A DNA stretch of 64,000 bases, from positions 18,797,181 to 18,861,180 of the forward strand of contig CAIIXF020000010.1 of assembly GCA_903813345.2 (NCBI GenBank). Direction: 5' to 3'. Shown piece after piece: positions 13,201 to 24,500 of the stretch (the first letter of the stretch is position 1; each line of letters opens with the position of its first letter). The position numbers and the translations under genes are program-made. This DNA is from Owenia fusiformis. Lineage: Eukaryota > Annelida > Polychaeta > Sabellida > Oweniidae. A model generated the notes under the pieces. That model saw only the letters and a program-made list of their open reading frames with translations. It was not told the DNA's origin and did no database searches.

Positions 13201-14745
13201 GCACCCACTTGAAAATGAGAAAATCATGAAAAATTGGCATATTTTGACCAATTTAGGTCTGAATTGTGAAAATGAAAATTTTGTACCCACCTGAGAAAAA
13301 ATCCTGGGGAGATCACTGGATGATTTTAAAACTCAAGTTGAACTCTGTTTGTAGAGAATGAACCATATAATGTTGTTGGGGCGACTTTTGATCACTTATG
13401 TAATTGTTTGGTCTTGGACACTTACCTATCATGTTTATTGTAATATCCTATATATTGAGATGAATATGAAGAAGACCTAGAAGATGTACATGTTCCTTAG
13501 TAAATCCAGAACGAAGTATTATGAAATTTATACATCAAGCTGATTAGCTCTGCCCCCTTCCAGTTTCTATTACTAGCCCCCTCTCCCAACCTGCCTCTCA
13601 TGCAAAAACTATAAAACTCACTGAAAGAGTCAGTCGGCTCCATAGCTCAAGTGGTATAGAGCACCTGACATGTAATCGGGAGGTTGTGGGTGTGGAGTGT
13701 CTTTTTCACATCAGCCCTTTCTAACAAAAAGTTTACTTAAACCCTGTATTTATAGAGAATGGTCATCATTTATTTTTTACTATTATGGGGGCAACGGCCA
13801 CTTTTGATCACTTATGTAATTGTATGGTCTTTTACACCAATCATGTAAAATGTAGTACCTATATATTGAAATGAAAATGAAGAAGACCCAGAAGATATAA
13901 CCTATGAAAATCCAGAACTATATTAATGAGATATACTTAAGGCTGATTAGCTCTGCCCCCTCCAAATCCCCCCCCCCCGCCCGCTCCCCATGCAATAACT
14001 TTTACACTTAGATGTACATTATTTACCAGGACTGCATGATATTAAATATATTCAAAGAACTTCAATATAAATGTATCTCAAAAGTCAAGCTAAACTCTGT
14101 ATTTTTGGAGAATGGTAATCATTTACTATTATGGGGGCGACGCCCACTTTTGATCACTTATGTAGTAGTATGGTCTTTGACACTTACCAATTATATAAAT
14201 TGTAATATCCTTTATGCTTAACCAAATGCTTGAACTTCCCTGGCCATTTTGGGTTTGCTAAAATATCTGTTAATTTGAAAAATAATCCACATTCTATATT
14301 ATGTACATGTACAGGTTTTGCCAAAGTTAAGGATTTTTCAACGAAAATTGTGGTTTCCATGGCAACCATGTGTGACAGACAATTGAAACTTAAAATACTA
14401 CCTCAACATGATCCAATCAACGCCCCATAAAATTATTATGATGAATGAAGACCAACTGAATGATTTATTCAATGATGATAAAGTACCCCCTGTAATTTTC
14501 CATTTTAGGGTTGAAAACCACAATTTGACAACTTTCGCCCCGGATACGGCGCGTCAGACAAAATTTTTCTGAAGTATCACATAAAAATACATAAGAAATA
14601 AGTAATTTCAATTTGTTCACGAACTAAAACATTTTTGGGAGCTAGCTTACTACCTAGTAGGTATACTGAGTGAAAATTTCAGCCAGATTGACTGAGATAC
14701 AAAAATGTTAGAGGACTTTTGCGAGAACTTTATGAACATGCAAAT
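10290..14745. repeat. Right member of the large inverted repeat family, with internal copies
   Basis: Contains the inverted relative of the ATATGCAG array (10310-10520), then a module ATTGCATG-G-run-CTAGTAA-AGAATTGGGAGG-GGCAGAGCTAA at about 10600, 11330, 11480 and 12840 in one direction and at about 13540 and 13920 in the other. It ends with a mariner-type end, GCGAGAACTTTATGAAC (about 14730), which is the complement of the end at 3556. Short ORFs are not recognised. Confidence 0.7.
13638..13712 (+). pseudogene. tRNA-like relic (Thr-type), possibly a SINE head
   Basis: GGCTCCATAGCTCAAGTGG gives an acceptor start and a good A box; a five-pair anticodon stem CCTGA/TCGGG encloses the loop CATGTAA (TGT). 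The base before the anticodon is A, not T, and the B box (GGTGTGGAGTG) is degenerate. The acceptor stem does not close well. A relic or SINE promoter rather than a working tRNA gene. Confidence 0.45.
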
Positions 14746-15260
14746 TAGATATGGGGACTATCGTATTGTAGATTTTATAGTCTAATAGATATAGTATTAC
14801 ATTTTCTGTAGAATACTAAATGGGAACTTTAAACATTGACTTGAATTGAAAGTGCTCGGAAACCCAAAGGTACTAAGAAACACACACAGTAAAAGGAACG
14901 TTTTAGAATATAATCGATCATTAGGAAATAAACCTATAGCATGTCAATCAACGAATTGAATCTATAAAAAGTACTTTTTACTCAACTACAAGATGGGCCA
15001 CGCAGGCTTGGTAACGAGACTACTTCAGCTCCAGTCAAGATGCAAAATTCCTCTTTGCAAGTACGCAAGTATTTTCCATATAAAGAAAATCATGTTCAAT
15101 ATATATTACTTATTGAGGGTAAAAAGCAGTCCATGTGACTAAATTCAATATATTTATAGTTGAATGAAACGAAGTCATCGATATCAAAAAAGCACATTTT
15201 ACTACAATCGTCTCCATCGCAGAAAAATGTCTGTACCCTTAGCCTAACTCCCTCATGGAT
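14746..15260. other. Downstream flank of the STAND gene
   Basis: AT-rich; presumably contains the 3' UTR of the minus-strand gene ending at 15261. No other feature seen. Confidence 0.4.
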
Positions 15261-15551
15261 CTACATGTAAAGACCTGGTGGAGTTGGGGGTTCTTTTTCT
15301 AAACTGGAGACAGGGGCGGATTGTGACCTTTGGAGCTTAAGTGCCCCTGGTACAGTGCAAAAACGTTTCTTGATTGTATCCTTGAATGGTTGGGGAGCCT
15401 TTTCCACGAACACTCTCACCTCTTGTCTTGCATAATCGAAATTTCCACTGGCAACAGGATCACCAGGATTAACTTTCAGCCAATCGTGAGCAGTTTTCAT
15501 CATGCCTGATATTGCCCTAGCATATTTCTTCCATGGGATGGTCAACGCTTC
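15261..15551 (-). CDS. Exon: C-terminus of the STAND protein
   Basis: The last coding exon, 96 codons and TAG, after acceptor TATTTTACAG. It joins in phase 0 to give SRYK-EALTIPWKKYARA, continuing the TPR-like helical pattern, then a proline- and serine-rich tail (SQSAPVSSLEKEPPTPPG). No clear poly(A) signal was picked out downstream. Confidence 0.8.
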   Translation of the reverse strand, partial: EALTIPWKKYARAISGMMKTAHDWLKVNPGDPVASGNFDYARQEVRVFVEKAPQPFKDTIKKRFCTVPGALKLQRSQSAPVSSLEKEPPTPPGLYM

Positions 15552-18500
15552 CTGTAAAATAGACGTACAAGTCTTTATTGAAAGAGATGTAATAGTTATG
15601 CATACATAAGATGTAATAAAACGGCAGTCAGAATCTCTTATAAGCTTGTACTTAGCACATTGAACAACTCTTTTGATATTTCAACTACAAAGCTGGTGAT
15701 ATTTATCCATAATGTTTTGCCGGCTTTTAAGTCATATGAGCATGACAGTTTTGACGTGCCATGTGTCTAAGTTATTCTGACGCCAAATTTGAAAGTTGCT
15801 GTCGCGACAATGGCATATAGTTGATGTAGCTAATCTGTTATCAAACGGCCTCGATCAATCATCCAAAGAAACAAGCATGATAGTCTGATAGTACATTGGC
15901 TTTTCTAAACGATACAAGCATAACAAAGGTAGCAATGGTTCTTACAGTATGTGATCTACAAGGCACTTTTTTCGTCGGTCTAACTAAGGCTAAACCAGTA
16001 CATTAAAACAAGCTTACCTTATACCTACTTACTGCTTCTGTGAAATCATTAATGGCAGATTGCCACTCTTTGATCGCCACATTGAACTCGGCACAAATAA
16101 GAAGATAATCGCCCCCTCGCTGTAATTTCAGCTCTCCGTGTTCTTGGTTCTTAATGTTTCTCTTCAGCGCTCCCAAACACATAATTCCATCTTTCTCAAC
16201 CTCACTGCGTTTTGACGAATTTGTTTCAATGTCCAAAATTCTCTTGCATATGAACAATAACTTTTCCCGACATATGCTACCGTGATGAGGGTCGTTTTGC
16301 ATCAATTTCAATATGCCACGCTGAAACCAACGTTTGTTGGACGTTTCCTCCAACAGTCGTTCGTACTCTTTCTTACCATCATAAAGATGACCAAGGGCTA
16401 CTTGAGGAGTTTTCTCTTCCCCGCCTTCATCCAGGTATTCAGAGTGTAGATAAAGGAGACCACTTCGTTGTGTTAGTACGGTATGAAGTACATTGATGTC
16501 TGTGCCTTTAGCAATTGCTTTCCCCAATGCATGAGCAAGTCTCAAAGCGGCAATTAGACATCTTGCTTGTTGACGATTTTTCTCTTGATGGAACTTTTCT
16601 CTGTGGTAATAGTACAGTCTGCCGTAAGCATAGAGTGTTGAGGACATTAACTCGGTAACATATATTTGTTTGAATTGTTCTTCTGGTATAGCTAAGTTCA
16701 AGCTAACGAGCTTCTTGTATGCATCTTTGGTCACTTGGTTGTGTGATCCAAGATTAGGAAATTCACGTTCTCCAACTTCTAGTTTCATCTGCTCTATGTC
16801 TGTATCATTCAACACAGTGCCAATAACAGGGCTGGCGATGTTAAAGTATTTAAGTTTGTCATAGACCATCGCAGCATATGAATCCAGGGGTAATGCCTCG
16901 CGTGTATCTAGTAGATCATCCTTTGTAGTCTCAAGGATTGTCACAAATAAATCAACCGCTCTGCTTAATCGTTCTTCAGCCAGCTCTAATTGCCCAGTTT
17001 TCGAATATGCATGACCTAGTCGATCCAGTAGGTCTATTTCTAAGAACGTAAGGGATATCTGTTCCAGTACTGGATTTTCAAGTTCACTTTCGACCCTTAA
17101 ATCATTCACTCGATCAATTGCTTTTTCTACGTGGGGAAGCAATAGCAAATTCTTTTTGTGGAACTTCATAAAGCCTGTATCTTTTGTAAAATAGCACAGG
17201 AGTGCCTTTAACAGGTTTTCGAGTGGCTTGAGTCGCGAATCGTCGTCATTGTCCTTCATAGATCGCGCTGCTAGTTGAACGAGCTCATGGATGTCTAGAA
17301 GACGAGGCTTGTCTTTCTCTTCGCAAAAGACACCGATCCAACACCTGTTTGACATTTTGTCAATCAGTTGGTTAATGCAAGACGGAATCCTGGTTTCTTT
17401 CCGTGGGTTGATTATTATCAGAAGAAGGATTTCTAGTAGGAAAACCGGAATTGCTTTTGAGTCCATGTAAGCAATGGCCTTGAGCACCAAGCATAAACCA
17501 TTGACGTCTTCCTTTTTAAAGGGTCCTTCCTTGTTTTGCAGACGCAATTCATCCATCATATTCCTCACACTCATGATGTGGGCCTTCACGAATCCCCTAC
17601 TTTTATAGTCGGGACCCAGTGCTTTCTGCGTTCTCTCTTCTACAAAGGGATTAGTATCAACATTGTTCACCTCCTCCAGGTATTTTTCAATGGTTGTTTT
17701 TTGCTTTTTGATGTCATACACTGCACACGCCAATGCGCATGGCAGGTGGCCCATCTCTGTCCAAAGCTTTACCTTTTGAGAGGAAGTCTCATTTAAATCA
17801 TCAAGGAATTCAGACATCTCCTTTTTCGTAAACCCACCTACTTCTAGAATGTCTGATGACTTAAAGTTATAGAGACGCAACTCGGTTGTAATGATGACCT
17901 TGATGTTATTAGCTGATGGGAAGTTTTGCTGAATAATGAACTGTGTTTCCTTTGTAACGTCATCAAATATAATGAAATATTCCTTTTTGATGTCTTGTTT
18001 CATTTCCTCATTCATTTCACCAAGCATGACAGATAATTGTGAATCTACTGGGCGAAATCTTTGAAACAGTTTCAGTCCATTGTACAAGTCATGTTCAGTT
18101 CTACTATGGACAGTCCATCCAACCTCAAACTTCTGTTTGTTTTCTGCCCAGTACCGTTTGGCGATTTCTGTTTTTCCGCTCCCACTGAGACCTACAAAAA
18201 ATTGAATAAATCCCTATTTATGAAGCAGAGCTCAATAGCTGAAATAACAAGTAGTTTTGAGAATGCCATAACTGACGATGATGTTCGAACCTACACTGTG
18301 CATCGGCCAGAGCCAAATCTCGAGGCCAGGCCACAGAAGAGGCTCGGGGAGTTTATAGGAAGTTGTAAAGAAGATGATGAAAGATAAGCAGGTCGAGTAA
18401 AATGTGTGGAAAAGAAGGACTATAAGATGAAAAAGATGTCTGCTGACTGTTTGATGTCAGGACATGTGTCTTTTGATTGTCTGTAACCAAAGAAAAGTCA

Positions 18501-21500
18501 CAATGATAAGAGTGCTTTTCCTGGAGGTAAGGCATTGGCCTGACATGTGCACCTGTTTAAATCCTCAGAAATAACCCAAACCCAACATATGACTGTCCGA
18601 AATCTGTTGCGATACTTTCCCTCCTCTATTGTCTTTGATTGTCGTCATCCTTTTTGGACAGATTCTATACACATTAACAAACACTATTGGTTGGGCTTAA
18701 ACATGAGCGGAATTTTTTATTCACATAACATTAGCCTATTATAAATTGCGATAAAACCGCCCTAACCCCCCTATCACACCAAACTCGTTCTTACCCGTTC
18801 TTGCCAGTCCTACGAAAACGTCGTAAAACGGGCTCAAACTGGCTGTGGTCGGGAAATATGTCTGAAATAATTAGCTTCTTCGTTCTTAAACAGTCTTCAA
18901 TACGTCCATCTCGTTCGCAGTTCGTTCAGGTCGCACCACGTCGGTGTGCAACGCCGTAGAACGCGTCCCTTAGTCTAGAAGGTCATCATGACCTGATAAC
19001 AGAACGGTATGGTCGCAATCGAATTTTGAATCGATTCAAAATTCTAAAATCACATTCCCGTCTGAGAACGTTCATAAAGTTCGTAAATAGACCTTAGAAA
19101 GTTGCAGCTACGTTCATTCCGTTCGCACACAGTTTAATACCAGTTTTGAAGAACGCAGTGGCAACTTGTTTGGTGTGATGATATTTTTGCTAACTCGTTC
19201 ATAAGCAGTGTTAAATACGTTCTTAATCAGTTTAAACTCGTTTGCAATGAGTTCTACCTCGTTCTCAACGCGTCCTCAGACAGTTCCACTCGTTGTTAAA
19301 ACGTCCCTAGTAGGATTGAAGTACGACGGTTCCGTTCGTAGTACGTCCAGCTCGTCGTTAGTATGTTGTCACTCGTAGAACGTGACGACCACGAAAACAT
19401 TTTGAGCATTGTCTAAGTTCTAGAGGACCTACCCGTTCGAGTACGTTCGACGAAGATTGTAAATAGATCCCAAACGGTTCTTAGTACGTCCAGTCCGTTC
19501 GTACACAGTTGAAGCCCGTTTTCGAGAACGTAGTGAGAACTAGTTTGGTGTGATAGTGTGATAGTATAATACAATATTAGTAATTTAATAAAAAGGGTGT
19601 GAGGGACTATGGGTTCAAAAACTTTGTTCAACTGGCAATGATTCAAAATGTACTTAAAGTCCCCGATAAATCGGGCTACGTATACCGCCGTGTTTACATT
19701 AGGGGATTAGAAGAGTTTATTTTTTATTTAGGTATGCAAGCTACGTATATCAATATTAGGCCTTCATTCATGTACTCGTGTGCATGTAATCAGCATGCCC
19801 TTCAATATTATGTAAACCAGGCTATTCAAGTAATGTATAATGTACACTATTTATGTGTGTACTACATACAATACAATTCCCTGGGGAACAAAACACAAAT
19901 ACTTTTTATATGTTCAAAATAAGCCATTTGATTGATGCAAACACTAAACAGCTTCATAAATAACATCTACAAAGTATATCTAATAGTAATTTTCAATTTC
20001 AATTGTGAAACTTCCCTGGTTACGATTATATGGGAAATCATCACGAGACGAAGATCGTTCGCCTTCCTGGCTTACCTCTGAATCGTGTACCTGGTAATCT
20101 CTTTATATAGTTTAGCGAGAGCGGTGCGCCTGCGCAGTTTTAAACTTTGGCGCACACTTTAAGGGAGTCATGAAACCAAAGAGAACAACCTGGAACGAAT
20201 GGAAACGCCATGGAAAACCAAGATCACAGGACAACCCATACTGGAGAGAATACAAGAATGCTAAAAGGGAGTTTCGAAGGGAAATACGCAAAGCACAAAA
20301 CGACTACGAATTAAAGTGCCAAAGGGAAATTGACGATGCCGCAGATCTCTCACTGAACAAGTTCTGGTATCTTATCAAAAAGCGCAGAAGATCACCGCAG
20401 AGTTCAGCCTTAATCAGAAATGGTGAAGGGGAGGTTCTAACTGAACCAACAGATGTCCTAAATGAGTGGAAACAATACTTTGAACACCTTGTATCCGACA
20501 AGATTAATCCTGAGTTCGATAATGACTTTTTATTGAAGATAAGATCGGAAGTTATGACCATGAAAACAGAAAGCTGGAGAAATGATGATGGTGCCTTTAA
20601 CGACCCAATTACATGCGATGAGATGAAAAAGGTAATATCAAAGTTAAAAATCGGCAAAGTTCCTGGATGGGACATGATCACGCCCGAGCACCTGAAGTAT
20701 GGCGGGGACGGTCTCAATAGCATTTTGACAAAATTGTATAATGCATTAATTGTAAGAGAGTACGTTCCTGAGAGCTTCAAGTTAGGAATCCTCATTCCAC
20801 TCTTTAAGGGAGGAAACAAAGATATCCTGTCAAAAGACGACCATAGAGGCATAACTTTAATGACCATGTACATGAAGGTCTTAGAAAGGATCATGATGAG
20901 CAGAAGCCAAAGATGTAAGCGAATTGACCGACCGTGTAATATGCAAGGAGTTAATGTCCCAAAATGTTCGAGCCTCCACACCTCCCTGATAACTAGAGAA
21001 GCGATATCCTCCGGGTTGGAAAACGGAAGTGACGTCATTATTGCGTCTATGGACATCCGTAAAGCTTTTGATGGGGTGTGGCACGAAGGACTCTACCACA
21101 AACTGTACAGACAAGGAATCAATGGAAAGCTCTGGAGATTACTTATCAAGTGTTACGATGGATACACATGTGCAGTAAAACTAAACATTGGTCAAACGTA
21201 TCAAACCGATCAGGTAACAGCAAATGCAGTTGGTGATAAAGACATCATGAGCAAGTCGCCCATGACAGAAGCAATGCATCACTTCCTCAACTGCAATACA
21301 AATGTGTCAAAGCCGTTCCCAGTCCAGCAGGGAGTGCACCAAGGAGGGGTTTGGTCCATGGATCTCTACGCCAGATACACTAACGAGCTTTTGAATGAAA
21401 TATGTGACACCAACAAAGGGTGCTCCATAGGCAACATTGTCTGCATATGTCCTACGTTTGCTGACGACATGAACCTATTGGCATATCACCCCAAAACAAT

Positions 21501-24500
21501 GCAGGCACTTTTAAATCACGTCTACAATTACAGTCTCAAATGGAGATTCACCTTTCATCCTAATAAATGCAAGATCACAACATTTACAAATAGGAACGCA
21601 ACACAGAAACGACTGTCTCTTAGTCTTGGACACCACAATATCCCGGTAACTACAAATATCGAACATGTAGGTCTCCCACTAACACAAAGTACATCAAACA
21701 AGGAATTTATCGATACACGAATCTCAAAAGGCAGAAGGGCGATGATAGCGTATATCGGAACAACCACAAGCAATAACAATCCCACAAATCCCCTGACAGC
21801 ATCCAAACTCTACTGGTCAATTTGTGTACCAACCATGACGTATGGATTGAACCTTCTCCCTTTGAAAGACACTGACTATGACAGAATGGAGACTGCACAT
21901 CGGAATATTGCGAAAAAATTACAAGGCTTACCACAAAGTACGAGGAACCCAGCCTGTATACAACAACTAGGATGGTCTGACTTAACGTCTAAAATTGTCG
22001 TTGACAAAATGATGCTTATCTGGCAACTTTTATCACTGCCCATTAATAGCATATACAAAGTAATCGCATTAACACGAATAATGTGCCACAGGTCTCGTGC
22101 ACTATCCAGCATTTCGCCGATAGGAAATTGTTTGAAAATTGCCGAGAATCTTGGAATCCAAAACCAAATATACGATATCATAGACACGGGAATCATACCA
22201 TCCAAAACAGTATGGAAAAGGAACATTCGATCAATAATGTACGACAAAGCAATCTGGAGTTGGAGACTAAAATGTATGATGTACACAAACATTCATTTAT
22301 ACAAGAGTGTTGTGGAATTTCAAAAGCCAAACCTATGGTGGGAAATCGCATCTCATAATAGTCAACTAGTCAAGATCTGCAAAACAATGATGCTACTCCT
22401 CACGGGAGAGGGAAATTTGAATGCAATCACATCTAATTGGGGAACGTCATATGACAAGCACAGTAGAAGTTTATGCAATGCATGTAAGTCTGAGACTGAA
22501 AACGCAAATAGTATTCCCGAAGACTGCTCAAATGAGATCAAATTAGCAATCATTTTTGGGAAAGATAAACTATTAAAGATAGATAGCTATGTAACGATAT
22601 CAAAGACGATTTATACAATGTACACTAGTAACGATAGGATGATACTCTGAAAATAAACCCAATGATTGTAAATACTGGTAGAATGAACATAACTTTTGTC
22701 ATATGGCACTATTAGAACTAGATCAGGTGTAATGTTGGGGCAGCGGTAGTACCTAAATAAGCTGACTGAGATGATCTGATCGCACTATTATATTCAAACG
22801 CATTTGTATATAGTGTATAATATGTTTTATTTTTGTCATTTATTATCATTGTAATATATTTAAAGTATGTACTCTCCAATATTAGGAGGCAATAAAGATA
22901 CATAAACAGAAATTGATTAGAATTTAAAAACATAGATGGCATTACAGTCATTCCTCCCATTAAAAACCATTTACACATATAAATAATCATTAATTGTCGT
23001 CATCCTTTTTGGACAGATTCTATACACATTAACAAACACTATTGGTTGGGCTTAAACATGAGCGGAATTTTTGATTTTTTATTCACATAACATTAGCCTA
23101 TTATAAATTGCGATAAAACCGCCCAAAAACGGCCCAACCAATAACTCAAAGCTCAAATATAGTAGTCCATGGCAATATAATTGTAATAATTATATAGCAT
23201 CATCTCATCATATAACATCATCGTCAATACATAGGAAACACACTGACTGGTTCAAACTTTTCCAATGAAATGTTCTTTGTTAGATTGTAAAATTAAGATA
23301 TTTTATTTCTACTGAGGGCATCTGATATCGAATTCCTAGAGCCTTCTATATGGACAGCTCGACAATCTATCTGATTTCTGGCACAAACAAAGAAAAGTGC
23401 TCTCACTAGTGCCATGACGTGTTTATTTTTACTTGAACCACACGACATACAAAGGTTAACTTTCCTATCAATGAGAGCATATCACGCTTTGTCCTTTTTG
23501 ATGCATAACGCTATTCTTTCAACAATGATAGAATATCAGCTAGTCTTTCATCAGAAATTCTGATTTCCATTTTCACTGAATCAATTATCATTCCTAAAAA
23601 TTCTACAACAGAGCCATCTATTGATGATACAGATACAAAATGTCTAGATACAAGGAGAGAAGAGAAGAGTGTATTCATCATCAAAGAAGCCTAGGGACAA
23701 TTGATGGGGATTAATGTAAAGTAGGATCCCGGTGAAGGATCTATGGACGACCTTTCTTACTTGACAGACAAGGGTGCTTGGAATTCACTGACACATATAG
23801 AAGGCCTTGTTCATTGACCTTGAAAAGTGGATCAAGTGGATGACTAAAGTATCTATTGCTGGCAAGTGAAATCGGTTTCAAGAGTTTTAAATTTAAAAAG
23901 TTATGACAACTTTTGTCATTTTTTCACGTTTTTGTAAATGTAAACAAAGGAGGTTGGAACCCTAAGGCTTTTTCATTATTCTATCGACAGAGATGTATTT
24001 GGTGTCTATCATAGATATCTATGTATAGAAAGTAGAATCAAGTCCCTAGAGCATGACGTGCTATACAGTATCGCTGTGCGAACTTGCTGTGAAACATAAT
24101 CTCAATTTCCGTAGGACAATGTCACCATTTTTCATGAAATGGTATGATTTATTCCGTATTAATGTCAACAAAACCACTAATACGGAACGTTGTAAACGGG
24201 ACCGTGTTAGGATATAGTATGGATTTACATAAAGTCAAGTGAAAGCAATTTCATTACCAAATTTACAAACCTACACGTACCTCTACACTTTTCCATAATT
24301 CGAATACAAATGGTTGTGAAAAGCAAGTCTGGAACGGTGTACGTTGGGTAGTTGTGCTCACCGTGATTTAGGACGGGGCAGGGCTGTTTGAGAATTTAGG
24401 ATAAGCTTGGCGTGATGGGGGTTGCACAAGGACCAAAATCAAATTTCTTACCAGACAGGACGAGTAAGTTTGAATTCTCTAGATGTTGTTTACACTTCCG

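Noticed and set aside
13638-13712. Functional tRNA-Thr gene
   Set aside because: The base before the anticodon is wrong, the B box is degraded and the acceptor stem does not close.
16003-18087. Single-exon NB-ARC protein starting near 18087
   Set aside because: The reading frame continues upstream through the P-loop to a splice acceptor, and the apparent start codon is an internal TTG.
20304-21056. 250-codon minus-strand ORF
   Set aside because: It lies wholly within the LINE RT frame on the other strand and shows no domain; it is a shadow of that frame.
18638-23124. LTR retrotransposon bounded by the 125-bp direct repeats
   Set aside because: The enzyme is a non-LTR type RT with no gag, protease or integrase, and the repeats lack TG...CA ends, a primer-binding site and a polypurine tract.
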